Shown: one piece after another, positions 26,280 through 36,341 of the stretch
How the letters are laid out: the number at the start of each line of letters is the position of its first letter
Position numbering within the stretch: position 1 is the first letter of the stretch
Position numbers and translations under genes: made by a program
Source of the DNA: Woeseiaceae bacterium
GTDB lineage: Bacteria > Pseudomonadota > Gammaproteobacteria > Steroidobacterales > Woeseiaceae
Assembly (NCBI GenBank): GCA_030065915.1
Contig: JASJCQ010000012.1
Coordinates: forward strand, 62,001-126,000
Length of the DNA: 64,000 bases
Reading direction: 5' to 3'
Notes under the pieces: model-generated
Seen by the model: only the letters and a program-made list of their open reading frames with translations
Databases searched by the model: none
What the model was told of the DNA's origin: nothing

Positions 26280-26944
26280 CCCCCTTCCAAAACCAGTACG
26301 CGGTCCATTTGCTCCGCAATGCCGTGATCGTGCGTCACTATGACGAGACTCGTGTGTAGTTCCTCGTTGAGTTCCAGCATCAGGCGCAGCACGTGTTGGC
26401 CGTTGCCGGCGTCGAGGTTACCGGTCGGCTCATCCGCCAGCACCAGCCTGGGACCGGTGATCAGCGCACGAGCGACGGCGGCACGCTGACGCTCACCGCC
26501 CGAAAGCTCACCGGGCTTGTGCGTCAGGCGCTCGCCGAGGCCGACCCGGCCGAGCAGTTGCCTGGCCTTCGGCAGGGCCTCCTGGCGGGACTCGCGCCGG
26601 ATCATCAGCGGCATCGCGACGTTCTCTTCCGCCGTGAACTCAGGCAACAGATGGTGAAACTGGTAAACGAAGCCGATATATTTGTTTCTCAGCTCACCCT
26701 TCGCACTCTCGCCGGCACCCTTGAGACTCTGGCCGAGAATCCTGACCTCCCCGTCGTTCGGATCGTCGAGACCGCCGAGAATCTGCAGCAACGTGGATTT
26801 ACCTGAGCCGGACGCTCCGATGATGGCGACGCGCTCCCCGCTTTCGATGACGAGATCGACCGATGACAACACCGTCAACGTCGAAGACCCCTCACGGAAA
26901 CGCCGGCTCACGCCGCGGCAGCTCAAAACGGGTGTATCAGTCAT
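26258..26944 (-). CDS. lolD: Lipoprotein-releasing ABC ATPase LolD
   Basis: 228 aa. Walker [15 protein letters not shown], signature [16 protein letters not shown], Walker [12 protein letters not shown] and the LolD/MacB-type [16 protein letters not shown] motif. It powers lipoprotein release from the inner membrane with the two membrane subunits encoded immediately upstream. 8-nt overlap (ATGACTGA) with the preceding gene. Confidence 0.96.
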   Translation of the reverse strand: MTDTPVLSCRGVSRRFREGSSTLTVLSSVDLVIESGERVAIIGASGSGKSTLLQILGGLDDPNDGEVRILGQSLKGAGESAKGELRNKYIGFVYQFHHLLPEFTAEENVAMPLMIRRESRQEALPKARQLLGRVGLGERLTHKPGELSGGERQRAAVARALITGPRLVLADEPTGNLDAGNGQHVLRLMLELNEELHTSLVIVTHDHGIAEQMDRVLVLEGGQLRPAD

Positions 26945-28190
26945 AGCGTAATGCCTCCGCCGGTGCCGTTCGGGCCGCCATGAATGCGGGATAGATAGTC
27001 GAGACCAGTGCGAGAATCAGCGCGATCAAAGCAATCTGCCATACATCTGTCCACTTTAATTCCGAAGGCAGGTCGCTGATGAAATAGACGTCTGCCGCAA
27101 GAAACTTGATCCCGAACGTGGATTCGACGAAACCCACGACGCGCTCGAGATTGAGCGCAAATAGGACGCCGAGAATCACACCGGAAATCGTACCGACAAC
27201 GCCGATGACGCTACCCTGCGTGATGAAGATGCCGAGAATGCTTCTCGGTGTCGCGCCAATTGTTCTGAGGATCGCGATATCCGCCTGCTTGTCCTTGACG
27301 ACCATGACCAGGGTCGAAACGATATTGAACGCCGCAACACCGACCACGAGCAGCAGGATGACGAACAGGATCGACTTCGTTACCTGGATGGAACGGAAAA
27401 AGTTCACGTTGCGGCGAGTCCAGTCCGAGACATACACCAGCGCGCCGCTCTCGATTGCCACGTCACGGACGATCGTCGGCGCCGCGTAAACGTCGTCGAC
27501 TGCGAGCCGGACGCCGGTTACGCTGTCTTTCTGGCGGTACAGTCGTCTCGCATCATCGAGGTTAACGAAGGCGAGGCGCCGGTCGAATTCATACATACCG
27601 ACCCGGTAGATGCCGGATACCGTAAAGCGCTTCGTTCTGGGCGTGATTCCCGCCGGCGTGACGATGCCTTCGGCGAGCGTCAATGTGACCTTGTCGCCGA
27701 CACCGACGCCGAGCTCGTCGGCAAGCTCGATTCCGAGCACGACGTTGAACGAGCGCGGCGTGAGACTGGCCATTTCACCTTCCGTCATGATCTCGTGTAC
27801 GCCGGAAACCAGCCTTTCGCGATCGGGATCGACGCCGCGCACCTCAACACCGCTCAGCGATTCCGCGTGAAACATCAGGCCCTGACCGCTGACAAACGGC
27901 GCGGCAGCGACAACGTCGGGATTACCCGACGCAACCTCGAGCACTGCCTGCCAGTTCTCGAGCTTGCCCTCCACACCTTCGATACTCGCGTGCGACGTCA
28001 TGGCGAGCAGTCGATCCTTTAACTCTCTTTCGAATCCGTTGACGACGGACAAGACGACGATGAGCACCATGACGGCGATGGCGATACCGAGCATCGAAAT
28101 CGCGGAGATCAGCGAGACAAAGCTATTGCTGCTTCTCGAGCGGACATAGCGCCGACCGACCCAGAATTCATACCAACGTCGCATGCTCAC
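26937..28190 (-). CDS. lolE: Lipoprotein-releasing membrane subunit, LolE-like
   Basis: 417 aa. FtsX/MacB-type topology: one N-terminal helix, a large periplasmic domain, and three C-terminal helices. The N-terminus ([20 protein letters not shown]) and [14 protein letters not shown] mark the LolC/E family. It is assigned to LolE because the neighbouring paralogue begins like LolC; the two could be swapped. GTG start, 4-nt overlap with the upstream gene. Confidence 0.85.
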   Translation of the reverse strand: MSMRRWYEFWVGRRYVRSRSSNSFVSLISAISMLGIAIAVMVLIVVLSVVNGFERELKDRLLAMTSHASIEGVEGKLENWQAVLEVASGNPDVVAAAPFVSGQGLMFHAESLSGVEVRGVDPDRERLVSGVHEIMTEGEMASLTPRSFNVVLGIELADELGVGVGDKVTLTLAEGIVTPAGITPRTKRFTVSGIYRVGMYEFDRRLAFVNLDDARRLYRQKDSVTGVRLAVDDVYAAPTIVRDVAIESGALVYVSDWTRRNVNFFRSIQVTKSILFVILLLVVGVAAFNIVSTLVMVVKDKQADIAILRTIGATPRSILGIFITQGSVIGVVGTISGVILGVLFALNLERVVGFVESTFGIKFLAADVYFISDLPSELKWTDVWQIALIALILALVSTIYPAFMAARTAPAEALRYD

Positions 28191-29428
28191 TCGTACCTCA
28201 ATGCGACGGCCGGGTTCACCAGGGCCGCCCGACGGGCCGGATACAGCGTCGCCAGGGACGTCAGGATGAATGCGGCGATACCGATGGCCGTGACATGGCC
28301 CCAGTCAATCTCCGACGGAATCTGCGTCACGTAGTAGACGTCGCCGGGCATAATCTGGAAGCCGAACAGGTTTTCCAGCCAGGGCGCGATATCGGGCACG
28401 TAGATGGCGAGTACGATTCCGAGCGCGACGCCAACGACGACACCGGCCCAGCCGATGACAGCGCCCTGCACGAAGAACACCCGGACGACGCCATCCGGCC
28501 CCATGCCCAGCGTACGAAGCACGGCGATGTCGTTCGTCTTGTCCGTCACGACCATGACGAGACTCGCGACGATATTAAACGCGGCAACGCCGATGATCAG
28601 CGACAGGATCAACGACATCATCATCTTCTCGATCCGGATGGCCCTGAAATAGCTCGCGTTCTCAATCGTCCAGTCGCGAGTTTCGAACCCGTCGTTCTGC
28701 CGGTCGAAATCGGCGGCCACGGCCGGCGCCTGCATGACGTCGAACGCCCGGAATCGAACCGAGTTGACGGCCGAACCGAGATCGAGGATGGCTGCGGCGT
28801 CGGCGACATGCACCAGCACCAGCTGCGCATCGTGATCCTGCAGTCCCACCTCGAATGCGCCGCGCATGACGAATCGTTCGAGAACGGGCTCGACGGTCCC
28901 GTCGCCGGCCGGGCGCGGTATCAGCAGCAGGACGTTGTCGCCGATGCGAGCGCCGATCTGCTCGGCGATCAGGCGACCAAGGATGATGCTTCGGCTCCCG
29001 GCCTGCAGCGAATCGAGACTGCCTTCAATCATGTTGATGAGCTCACCGGACAGCCGCTGTTCGAAGGCCGGTTCGACACCCTGGATCAGGACGCCTTGCA
29101 GGTCGCGCCCCGACTGGACCATGCCCTCGAGGCTGACGAGCGGCGCCGCCGCCTGGACCCGTGGATCAGACTCGATCAGGTCCATGACCTCAGACCAATC
29201 CGCGACGTTACCCTCGGCGCGCGACACCGTCCCGTGAGCCGACATACTTAGCAGGCGATCGCGAAGCTCACCCTCGAAGCCATTCATGACGGACAGAATG
29301 ACAATCAGCGCGGCGACGCCCACGGCGATGCCGAGCATCGACACACCGGTTATGAAGGACACGAAACGCGTGCGACGCTTGGCACGCAGGTAGCGCAGGC
29401 CAACAAACAGTTCGACGGGGTTGATCAT
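28187..29428 (-). CDS. lolC: Lipoprotein-releasing membrane subunit, LolC-like
   Basis: 413 aa from ATG at 29426-29428; the start MINPVELFVGLRYLR matches E. coli LolC. The 451-codon frame to 29542 is rejected. Same topology as its neighbour, with LSVMNGFEGELRDRLL. Together with lolE and lolD it forms the LolCDE complex that feeds LolA. An ATG three codons further upstream is possible. Confidence 0.88.
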   Translation of the reverse strand: MINPVELFVGLRYLRAKRRTRFVSFITGVSMLGIAVGVAALIVILSVMNGFEGELRDRLLSMSAHGTVSRAEGNVADWSEVMDLIESDPRVQAAAPLVSLEGMVQSGRDLQGVLIQGVEPAFEQRLSGELINMIEGSLDSLQAGSRSIILGRLIAEQIGARIGDNVLLLIPRPAGDGTVEPVLERFVMRGAFEVGLQDHDAQLVLVHVADAAAILDLGSAVNSVRFRAFDVMQAPAVAADFDRQNDGFETRDWTIENASYFRAIRIEKMMMSLILSLIIGVAAFNIVASLVMVVTDKTNDIAVLRTLGMGPDGVVRVFFVQGAVIGWAGVVVGVALGIVLAIYVPDIAPWLENLFGFQIMPGDVYYVTQIPSEIDWGHVTAIGIAAFILTSLATLYPARRAALVNPAVALRYE

Positions 29429-29629
29429 TGCGCGCATTAAACCATAGCCGGCGCGGCTAAAACGATGCCGACGCCCAATAGCGCCAGGATTGGGCATTTG
29501 TCGATATATTGAATAATGAGAACCAGGTCCGGGAGATGGCATCGAATTCGGCGTAAAAAACGGTCAGGTACGTGTTTATGCCGTTGCCCCGGGTGGTATA
29601 GTCGACGGCACTATTGTGGAGATAGACCA

Positions 29630-29899
29630 ATGACAAAGCTGCGTCTCATCGCTGTTCTCGCACTGCTGCTGGGCTCTGCCGCCCATGCAGACACACTGCA
29701 AATGAAGGGCATATCCGCCGATGGCGACGGAACCCGTCCAACGCGCGGCATGAGCGGGGCGTCGGTCGAAGCCAAGTTCGGCTCTCCGAAATCGAAACAG
29801 GCTGCGGTTGGCGAGCCCCCCATTTCTCGCTGGGAATATGAGAATTTCGTCGTCTTTTTCGAGTACGACAAGGTCATTCACGCCGTCGTCAAGCGCTGA
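29630..29899 (+). CDS. Small conserved periplasmic protein upstream of mfd
   Basis: 89 aa from ATG at 29630 with GGAG 8 nt upstream. Signal peptide MTKLRLIAVLALLLGSAAHA(D). The mature part has MSGASVEAKFGSPKSK and GEPPISRWEYENFVVFFEYD, a pattern seen in small gammaproteobacterial proteins of unknown function. The GxPxxR-like repeat resembles the BamE/SmpA motif, but the protein is not a lipoprotein. A frame starting at 29516 is rejected. Confidence 0.75.
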   Translation: MTKLRLIAVLALLLGSAAHADTLQMKGISADGDGTRPTRGMSGASVEAKFGSPKSKQAAVGEPPISRWEYENFVVFFEYDKVIHAVVKR

Positions 29900-29914
29900 T
29901 TCAGCCAATTCCAG

Positions 29915-29949
29915 AAGGCCCGGTTCGCGATAGCGTTCCGGGCCTTTTT
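29915..29949 (+). terminator. Rho-independent terminator upstream of mfd
   Basis: 9-bp stem AAGGCCCGG / CCGGGCCTT with a 14-nt loop, running into five T. It separates the small periplasmic gene from mfd. Confidence 0.85.
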
Positions 29950-29965
29950 CCGTACGGCGACTGTG

Positions 29966-29971
29966 TATAAT
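29966..29971 (+). promoter_or_regulatory. Predicted mfd -10 element
   Basis: TATAAT 30 bp before the GTG start of mfd, just after the terminator. No good -35 was recognised. Confidence 0.45.
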
Positions 29972-30001
29972 CGCGGGCCGTTCCCGCCGCGGCTTTAGCC
30001 T

Positions 30002-33000
30002 GTGTCCGCCTTACTCGTACCAGACAATCGCGTCTTGCCGACAGACCGCCAGCGCCAGCGCTGGGGTCGACTCCTGGGCGCAAGCTGCGCGCTTGCGATC
30101 AGCGAGGTCGTGCTGCGAGCATCGCGTCCGGTGCTGGTCGTCGCGGATGATCCGCGGCATGCGGACCAGTTGGAGGCGGAGCTCAACTTCTTCCTGGAAG
30201 GCGCTCTGCCGGTGCTGCATTTCCTCGAGTGGGAGACGCTGCCCTGGGACAGCTTCAGTCCGCACCAGGACATCATCTCTGGCAGGCTGCGGGTGCTATC
30301 GGAACTTGGGGAGCTGCAACGCGGCGTCGTCATCGTAGCCGCACCCGCCCTTCTCCAGCGGCTGCCGCCAGAGCGATACGTTCGGGCCCGCACCCTGAAT
30401 CTCGGGGCCGGCCAGACCATAAGCCGCCAGCGATTCACCGAATCACTGGTCGATGCCGGGTACGCCCGAGTATCCCAGGTCGTCGAGCACGGCGAATTCG
30501 CCGTACGCGGTTCGCTGATCGATGTATTCCCGATGGGCGGCCACCAACCCGTGCGCATCGACTTTTTCGACGACGAAATCGAGTCGCTGCGGTACTTTTC
30601 GCCGGAAACACAGATATCGGGGGACAAGATCGAACGCATCGACGTCCTGCCGGCCCGCGAAGTGCCGCTCGACGATGCGTCGGTCACGAGCTTCCGGGAT
30701 CGCTACCGGGAGCGTTTCGAAGGTCAACCCGGAAAGTCACGCGTGTATCGCGAAGTCTCGGACGGTATCGCGCACGGCGGCATCGAGTATTACCTGTCGC
30801 TGTTTTTCGAAGAGACGGCGTCGCTGCTCGAATACCTGCCGGAGCACACGTTGATCGTCGCGCCGGAGGATCTGCGCGCGACACTCGAGGACGCGTGGAG
30901 CGAGATCGAGGAACGCTACGAGATGTGCCGCCTCGATCCGGAACGGCCCGTCTTGTCGCCCGAGGAGACCTTCGTGTCGGTCGATAACACGACCGACGCC
31001 ATCGAGTCGCTGGCACGAATCGACTACTCGACGCGATCGCTGGCCGGGAACGCGCTGAATCTGGCGACGAGGAAACCGCCGGCGCTGCGTATCGAGGCTC
31101 GCTACGAAGATGCGGCTGCCGGCTTGATGAGTTTTCTGCAATCGACCGACATGCGGGTGTTGTTCACGACAGACTCGGCCGGACGCCGGGAGCAGGTCTA
31201 TGACTTGCTGAACGGGCGCGGCCTCGACCTGCATCGCGTTGACAGTTGGCAACAGTTCACCGACTCGTCCGAACGCATCGGCGTTGCGATCGCGCCGCTG
31301 GAACACGGTGTATTGATGCCGGAGGCCGGCCTCGCCGTCATCAGCGAGCAACAGCTATTCGGCGAACGCGCGAAGCCCCGGCGGCGGCGCAGGGATCGTG
31401 ACCCTGAGACCATCATCCGCCAGCTGGATGACCTCGCGGAGGGCGCCCCCGTCATTCACGCCGAGTACGGCGTCGGTCGCTACCTTGGCCTGGTCACGCT
31501 CGAAGCGGGCGGCATCGCAGCCGAGTTCCTTCACCTCGAGTACGCGGACGGTGACAAACTCTACGTCCCTGTGCACGCGCTGGAGCTGATCTCCCGCTAC
31601 ACGGGCGCATCGCCGGAGAATGCGCCACTGCACCGGCTCGGCAGTGACCAGTGGTCCAAGGCGCGCAAGCGTGCCATCAAGAAGATTCGCGACGTCGCCG
31701 CGGAATTGCTCGACGTCTACGCCCGTCGCGCGGCGCGGCCCGGGCACTCGTTCCGTTGGTCGGAGTCCGATTACAGGGCCTTCGAAGACGCCTTCCCGTT
31801 CGAGCCAACCGAAGACCAGGCGAGGACCATTACCGAGGTCCTGTCCGACCTTACTGCCAATCAGCCGATGGACCGGGTCGTCTGCGGGGACGTCGGCTTC
31901 GGCAAGACAGAGGTCGCTCTGCGCGCTACTTTCGCCGCTGTCATGGGTGGCAAACAGGTCGCCGTCCTCGTGCCGACGACACTGCTAGCGCAGCAACACG
32001 GCCAGAACTTCAGGGATCGATTCGCGGACTGGCCCGTCCGCACCGAGGTCATTTCGCGCTTCCAGTCGCCGAAGCAGATCAAGGGCATCGTCGAAGGTAT
32101 GCGCAACGGCAAGGTCGACGTTGTCATCGGCACGCACAGGCTGTTGCAACATACCAGGGACCTGAAAGACGTCGGGCTCGTGATCATCGACGAGGAGCAT
32201 CGGTTCGGCGTTCGCCATAAGGAAGCCATTCGCTCGCTGCGTGCCGAGATTGACGTCCTGACGTTAACGGCGACGCCGATTCCGCGGACCCTGAACATGG
32301 CGCTCGGTGGAATACGGGAGATGTCGCTGATCACGACGCCGCCGTCGGAACGGCTGTCCGTCAAGACCTTCGTCGGACAGTGGAGCGACACGCTGATTCG
32401 CGAAGCCTGCCTGCGCGAGATCAAGCGCGGCGGCCAGGTTTACTTCATCCACAATCGCGTCGAAGACATCGCGTCGATCGAACAGAAGATTGCGAAGCTC
32501 GTTCCCGAGGCGGAGATCCGCATTGGTCATGGCCAGATGCCTGAACGCGATCTCGAGCAGGTCATGCTCGATTTCTATCATCGACGCTTTAACGTCCTGC
32601 TCTGCACGACGATCGTCGAGAGCGGCATCGACGTCCCGACGGCGAACACGATCATCATCAATCGGGCCGACCGCTTCGGCCTCGCGCAGCTGCACCAGCT
32701 GCGTGGCCGCGTTGGCCGCTCGCACCATCGCGCCTATGCGTACATGATTGCGCCGCCCAAGGCCGCGATGACGGCCGATGCGATCAAACGCCTGGAGGCT
32801 ATCGACTCACTGGAGGACCTGGGTTCCGGGTTTACGCTGGCCACTCATGACCTCGAGATCCGCGGCGCCGGCGAGCTGCTTGGCGATGAGCAAAGCGGCC
32901 AGATCCAGGAAATCGGTTTCTCGCTGTACACGGAACTCCTCGGCCGAGCCATCGAGTCCTTGCGTTCCGGCGAGGACGTCGATCTCGAAGCGCCGCTTGA

Positions 33001-33454
33001 CGCAGGCGTCGAGATCAATCTGCACGTACCGGCGCTGCTGCCGGAAGACTACGTGCCGGATGTGCACCTGCGCCTGATCCTGTACAAGCGCATCTCCTCC
33101 TGTGAGGACGATGCGGCGCTGAGAGAGTTACAGGTCGAACTCATCGATCGTTTCGGACTGCTGCCGGCCGAGGCTAAAAACCTGATGCAAATCGCTTCGA
33201 TGAAACGCAACGCTTCCAGTATCGGCGTCGAGAAGATCGACGTCGCCGACGAAGGTGGTTATATGACGTTTGGTGATGATGCGCGAATCGACCCTGTCGC
33301 TCTCGTGAAATTGGTGCAGAATGACAGTCGGCGCTATCGGCTCCAGGGATCGAACAGGCTCAGCTTCAAGGGCCGGTTCGAAGATCTCGACAAGCGATTC
33401 GCCGCGGTCAATGATCTGTTGCGGACACTCAGGTTGGATAATGCGGACAGCTAG
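30002..33454 (+). CDS. mfd: Transcription-repair coupling factor Mfd
   Basis: 1150 aa, full length. It removes RNA polymerase stalled at DNA lesions and recruits UvrA. Order: UvrB-homology region (about 1-340), RNA-polymerase interaction domain (about 480-550, ELLRLEYADGDKLYVPV-like), SF2 translocase with Walker A GDVGFGKTEVALRA and DEEH box (IDEEHRFGVRHKEA), then the C-terminal domain that masks the UvrA site. GTG start at 30002. Confidence 0.97.
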   Translation: MSALLVPDNRVLPTDRQRQRWGRLLGASCALAISEVVLRASRPVLVVADDPRHADQLEAELNFFLEGALPVLHFLEWETLPWDSFSPHQDIISGRLRVLSELGELQRGVVIVAAPALLQRLPPERYVRARTLNLGAGQTISRQRFTESLVDAGYARVSQVVEHGEFAVRGSLIDVFPMGGHQPVRIDFFDDEIESLRYFSPETQISGDKIERIDVLPAREVPLDDASVTSFRDRYRERFEGQPGKSRVYREVSDGIAHGGIEYYLSLFFEETASLLEYLPEHTLIVAPEDLRATLEDAWSEIEERYEMCRLDPERPVLSPEETFVSVDNTTDAIESLARIDYSTRSLAGNALNLATRKPPALRIEARYEDAAAGLMSFLQSTDMRVLFTTDSAGRREQVYDLLNGRGLDLHRVDSWQQFTDSSERIGVAIAPLEHGVLMPEAGLAVISEQQLFGERAKPRRRRRDRDPETIIRQLDDLAEGAPVIHAEYGVGRYLGLVTLEAGGIAAEFLHLEYADGDKLYVPVHALELISRYTGASPENAPLHRLGSDQWSKARKRAIKKIRDVAAELLDVYARRAARPGHSFRWSESDYRAFEDAFPFEPTEDQARTITEVLSDLTANQPMDRVVCGDVGFGKTEVALRATFAAVMGGKQVAVLVPTTLLAQQHGQNFRDRFADWPVRTEVISRFQSPKQIKGIVEGMRNGKVDVVIGTHRLLQHTRDLKDVGLVIIDEEHRFGVRHKEAIRSLRAEIDVLTLTATPIPRTLNMALGGIREMSLITTPPSERLSVKTFVGQWSDTLIREACLREIKRGGQVYFIHNRVEDIASIEQKIAKLVPEAEIRIGHGQMPERDLEQVMLDFYHRRFNVLLCTTIVESGIDVPTANTIIINRADRFGLAQLHQLRGRVGRSHHRAYAYMIAPPKAAMTADAIKRLEAIDSLEDLGSGFTLATHDLEIRGAGELLGDEQSGQIQEIGFSLYTELLGRAIESLRSGEDVDLEAPLDAGVEINLHVPALLPEDYVPDVHLRLILYKRISSCEDDAALRELQVELIDRFGLLPAEAKNLMQIASMKRNASSIGVEKIDVADEGGYMTFGDDARIDPVALVKLVQNDSRRYRLQGSNRLSFKGRFEDLDKRFAAVNDLLRTLRLDNADS

Positions 33455-34283
33455 AACAGTATCGATCAGAACAGCGATGGCGGCTTGCGCCGCCCTGCTG
33501 GGAAGCATGGCGTTTGCGCAGGATGACGTGGAAGCGCCACGCGAGTACAACGTCGAAGTCATCGTATTCGTCTATGAGCAGGACGTATCGGTTGGCAATG
33601 AGGTGTTCACGCCCGAGCCTGTACCCGATGTCGTGGATTTCTCGTTCGCCGGCAACCGGTCGCTGGCTGACGAGGGCGAGGTGCCTGAGACACTGCCAGA
33701 ACCGGAACCTGTCTCTCCCGACCGCATCGACAGGGGAGCGCTGGCCTCGGAAGAGCGGGAAGGCGCGTTATTGCCTGACTACACGTTGACGCCGGTGGAT
33801 GAGCTCGGAATGACCGACGTCATCGATAAGCTGGAACGGCTGGATGTCTACAACCCGATACTGCATGCCGCCTGGACGCAGCCCGCGCTGCCCAGGAATG
33901 ACAGCATCACGATGGACCTGTCGATGCTCGCGGAACCCCCGCCCAACCTGTCCGGGAACTTCACGCTGTACCTGAGTCGGTTCCTGCACCTGACCGTCGA
34001 CCTGACGCTGGACAACGTCGAGACAGTCCCCGTCGCCGTCGACGTACCGAACCGGCCATTGTTCTTCGGCCGGCAGCCGAGCCGGACTCCGGGCGTCATC
34101 CACTACACCATCGAAGACGACCGCATCTTCAAGAACGGTGACACGCGCTACTTCGATCACCCTAAGTTCGGTGTCATCGCCAGGGTGACGCGAATCGAAG
34201 AGCCCGAAGAGAGCGAGGAAGACGAAGAATCAAGCGACGCCGCAGTGTTCGACGACGTGGCCGGCGATCAGGTCGTCCAGTAA
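33441..34283 (+). CDS. csiV: CsiV-like periplasmic protein
   Basis: 280 aa from ATG at 33441, inside the last codons of mfd (14-nt overlap), so translation is probably coupled. Signal peptide (TAMAACAALLGSMAFAQ) and the family pattern YNVEVIVFVYEQ near the start, with FHLTVDL-like and ARVTRIE segments. In Shewanella CsiV binds peptidoglycan and is needed for LpoA-PBP1a. Here the mfd-csiV synteny supports the call. The acidic C-terminus overlaps the convergent GGDEF gene by 54 bp. Confidence 0.8.
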   Translation: MRTARTVSIRTAMAACAALLGSMAFAQDDVEAPREYNVEVIVFVYEQDVSVGNEVFTPEPVPDVVDFSFAGNRSLADEGEVPETLPEPEPVSPDRIDRGALASEEREGALLPDYTLTPVDELGMTDVIDKLERLDVYNPILHAAWTQPALPRNDSITMDLSMLAEPPPNLSGNFTLYLSRFLHLTVDLTLDNVETVPVAVDVPNRPLFFGRQPSRTPGVIHYTIEDDRIFKNGDTRYFDHPKFGVIARVTRIEEPEESEEDEESSDAAVFDDVAGDQVVQ

Positions 34284-35132
34284 CTCATCGGCGCTGCGAT
34301 TCTCGTTGGCGGGCGTCGATACCTCGATATCGAAGGCCACCGTAACGAATCTCGCTGAACTGGATTTTGGATGGTGCAGGCCCAGTTCGCGGACATTATC
34401 GGCGATTCTCTCGGCGAAGCTCGTCACACCTGATGCCTCAGACGCGTGTGACAGGACAACAAACTTGTCATCGTCGACGCGCGCCACGACGTCACTGGCG
34501 CGGCGCAGACAGCGTCGGATCGCCTGCCCGACTTTCCGCAGGCAGGCATCAGACGCATGCCGGCCAAACGTATGCACGTAGGCCGGAAAATCCTGGAGCT
34601 GAAACAGCACCACTGACAGCGTGGTCTGCTCACGCTCGGCGACCGCCCAGTCATGGCTCAAGAGCTCGCGGAAAGCGAGTTCGTTGAGTAATCCGGTGAT
34701 GAGGTCGTCGCGCTTGAGGTCCTGCGAAGTTCGTTTCGACTTCAGCAGCGAATGCTGCGTCGCGGCGCCGGCAACCGAAGCTTGCGAACCGCCGCGCCGG
34801 AATGAGACCGCCCCGTAACGGGTATCGCCGGAATCCTCGTCGGTCGGCAGTTTCAGGGTCAGCATATATTCCCTGCCGACGAAGTCGACGGCAAAGCTCG
34901 ACTCACGTCTGGCGCGGAGTGCATCGCTGATCTCCATCGCCATCTCCCGTCCCAGCAACCGGTCCATCAGGTCTGCGAAGCACTCGGAGGTCGCCTCGTC
35001 TTTGGCGATCGAGGCGAAGGCATCGTTGGAAAAGACAATCGGCCAGTCGGGTTTATCCAGACTGACAATTAACAGGGGTTCGCCGATGTCCGTGAGGACC
35101 TGCAGCAGATGGTGTTTACTCAGACGATCCAT
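34230..35132 (-). CDS. PAS-like/degenerate GGDEF protein
   Basis: 300 aa. Residues about 1-110 look PAS-like (LLIVSLDKPDWPIVFSNDAF). Residues about 140-275 keep the diguanylate-cyclase fold (DDLITGLLNELAFRELL; VVLFQLQDFPAYVHTFG) but the active-site loop reads DDDKF (220-224) where GGDEF is expected, with both glycines and the Glu lost. Cyclase activity is therefore unlikely; it may bind GTP or c-di-GMP or act as a partner protein. Unusually, 54 bp of the 3' end are shared with csiV on the other strand. Confidence 0.8.
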   Translation of the reverse strand: MDRLSKHHLLQVLTDIGEPLLIVSLDKPDWPIVFSNDAFASIAKDEATSECFADLMDRLLGREMAMEISDALRARRESSFAVDFVGREYMLTLKLPTDEDSGDTRYGAVSFRRGGSQASVAGAATQHSLLKSKRTSQDLKRDDLITGLLNELAFRELLSHDWAVAEREQTTLSVVLFQLQDFPAYVHTFGRHASDACLRKVGQAIRRCLRRASDVVARVDDDKFVVLSHASEASGVTSFAERIADNVRELGLHHPKSSSARFVTVAFDIEVSTPANENRSADELLDDLIAGHVVEHCGVA

Positions 35133-35246
35133 GCCCAGGAAACTACAAAGAAACTAGCCGGAAAACAGAAGCTTACGCTCCAGAGTTCACAACCGGATGC
35201 GAAGCCGTTCACATATTTAACAAAAGACCCGGGCGGGGCTTCTGTT

Positions 35247-36293
35247 TCAGGCGTCCAGCGTCAACTGTGGGGTGGCCTGCCAGCGCTCCAGCCTGGCCGT
35301 GGCATCCTGCCACTCCTCATCCGCGTGCAGACCTTCCCACAACCAGTCACCGGTGCCGTGCAAGCGCGCGAGCCGAACCAGCGACAATGGATTCGTGTAG
35401 TTATTGAGCGCCTCCACGGCACGTTCCGCGGCGGGCCTGTCGTTGCAGATCAGCAGCATGTCGCAGCCCGCATCGAGCGCTAGCCTGGACCGGTCGACCA
35501 TCGAGCCATAGTCGCGCGTCGCGTGCATGCTCAGGTCATCGCTGAAAATCGCGCCGGTGAATCCGATGCGCTGGCGGAGTTCCTGCTGCAGCCAAAGCCG
35601 GGAAAAGGTCGCCGGCTGGGCGTCGATATTCTGGTAGACGATATGCGCCGTCATGACGCCGGCTAGCAGGCCATTGCCGCTCAGCCGCTCGTAGGGTCGC
35701 ATGTCGTCCAGCAGGTCGCCGTATTCCCGACGATCCACCGGCAGTTTCAGATGAGAATCCGCAACGACGGCGCCATGACCCGGGAAATGCTTGCCTACCG
35801 CCGCCATGCCAGCTGAGCGCAGCCCCCGGCAGAACGCAGCCGCCAATTCCGCAACCTCTTCCGGCCGGCCGTGGAAGGCCCGGTCGCCGATAATTTCGCT
35901 GACGCCCCAGTCCAGGTCGAGGCACGGCGCGAAGCAGAGGTCGATGCCGACAGCGCGCAGCTCTGCCCCGATCATCCAGCCGCAGGTTCGACTCAATGCC
36001 AACGCCTCGACCGGGTCACTTCGGTGCAAACGCCCCAGGTTCCGCATCGGCGGGATGACGGAGAAGCCCTCGCGAAAGCGCTGTACACGCCCGCCCTCAT
36101 GGTCGACCGCGACGAGCAATGCGGGGGACCTGAGCGCGCGAATCGCCGCCACGAGATCAGTAATCTGCTCGACGCTGTCGAAGTTACGCGAGAACAGAAT
36201 GACGCCACCGACGGCCGGCTCCATCAGCAGTTCACGGTCGGCCGGCGTCAGTTCGACACCTTCGACGTCCAGCATTACCGGTCCCAGCGACAC
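35247..36293 (-). CDS. nagZ: Beta-N-acetylhexosaminidase NagZ
   Basis: 348 aa GH3 enzyme of cytoplasmic peptidoglycan recycling; it removes GlcNAc from anhydromuropeptides. Motifs: AVDHEGGRVQRFRE, KHFPGHG with the catalytic His on a mobile loop, and the nucleophile Asp in FSDDLSM. GTG start with AGGAAAAG upstream. The spacer up to rlmD (36294-36341) is strikingly AT-rich. Confidence 0.96.
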   Translation of the reverse strand: MSLGPVMLDVEGVELTPADRELLMEPAVGGVILFSRNFDSVEQITDLVAAIRALRSPALLVAVDHEGGRVQRFREGFSVIPPMRNLGRLHRSDPVEALALSRTCGWMIGAELRAVGIDLCFAPCLDLDWGVSEIIGDRAFHGRPEEVAELAAAFCRGLRSAGMAAVGKHFPGHGAVVADSHLKLPVDRREYGDLLDDMRPYERLSGNGLLAGVMTAHIVYQNIDAQPATFSRLWLQQELRQRIGFTGAIFSDDLSMHATRDYGSMVDRSRLALDAGCDMLLICNDRPAAERAVEALNNYTNPLSLVRLARLHGTGDWLWEGLHADEEWQDATARLERWQATPQLTLDA

Positions 36294-36341
36294 TGTCTTT
36301 TCCTATACTTCACTTTAATTAATTCTTATTAATTATTGTTT

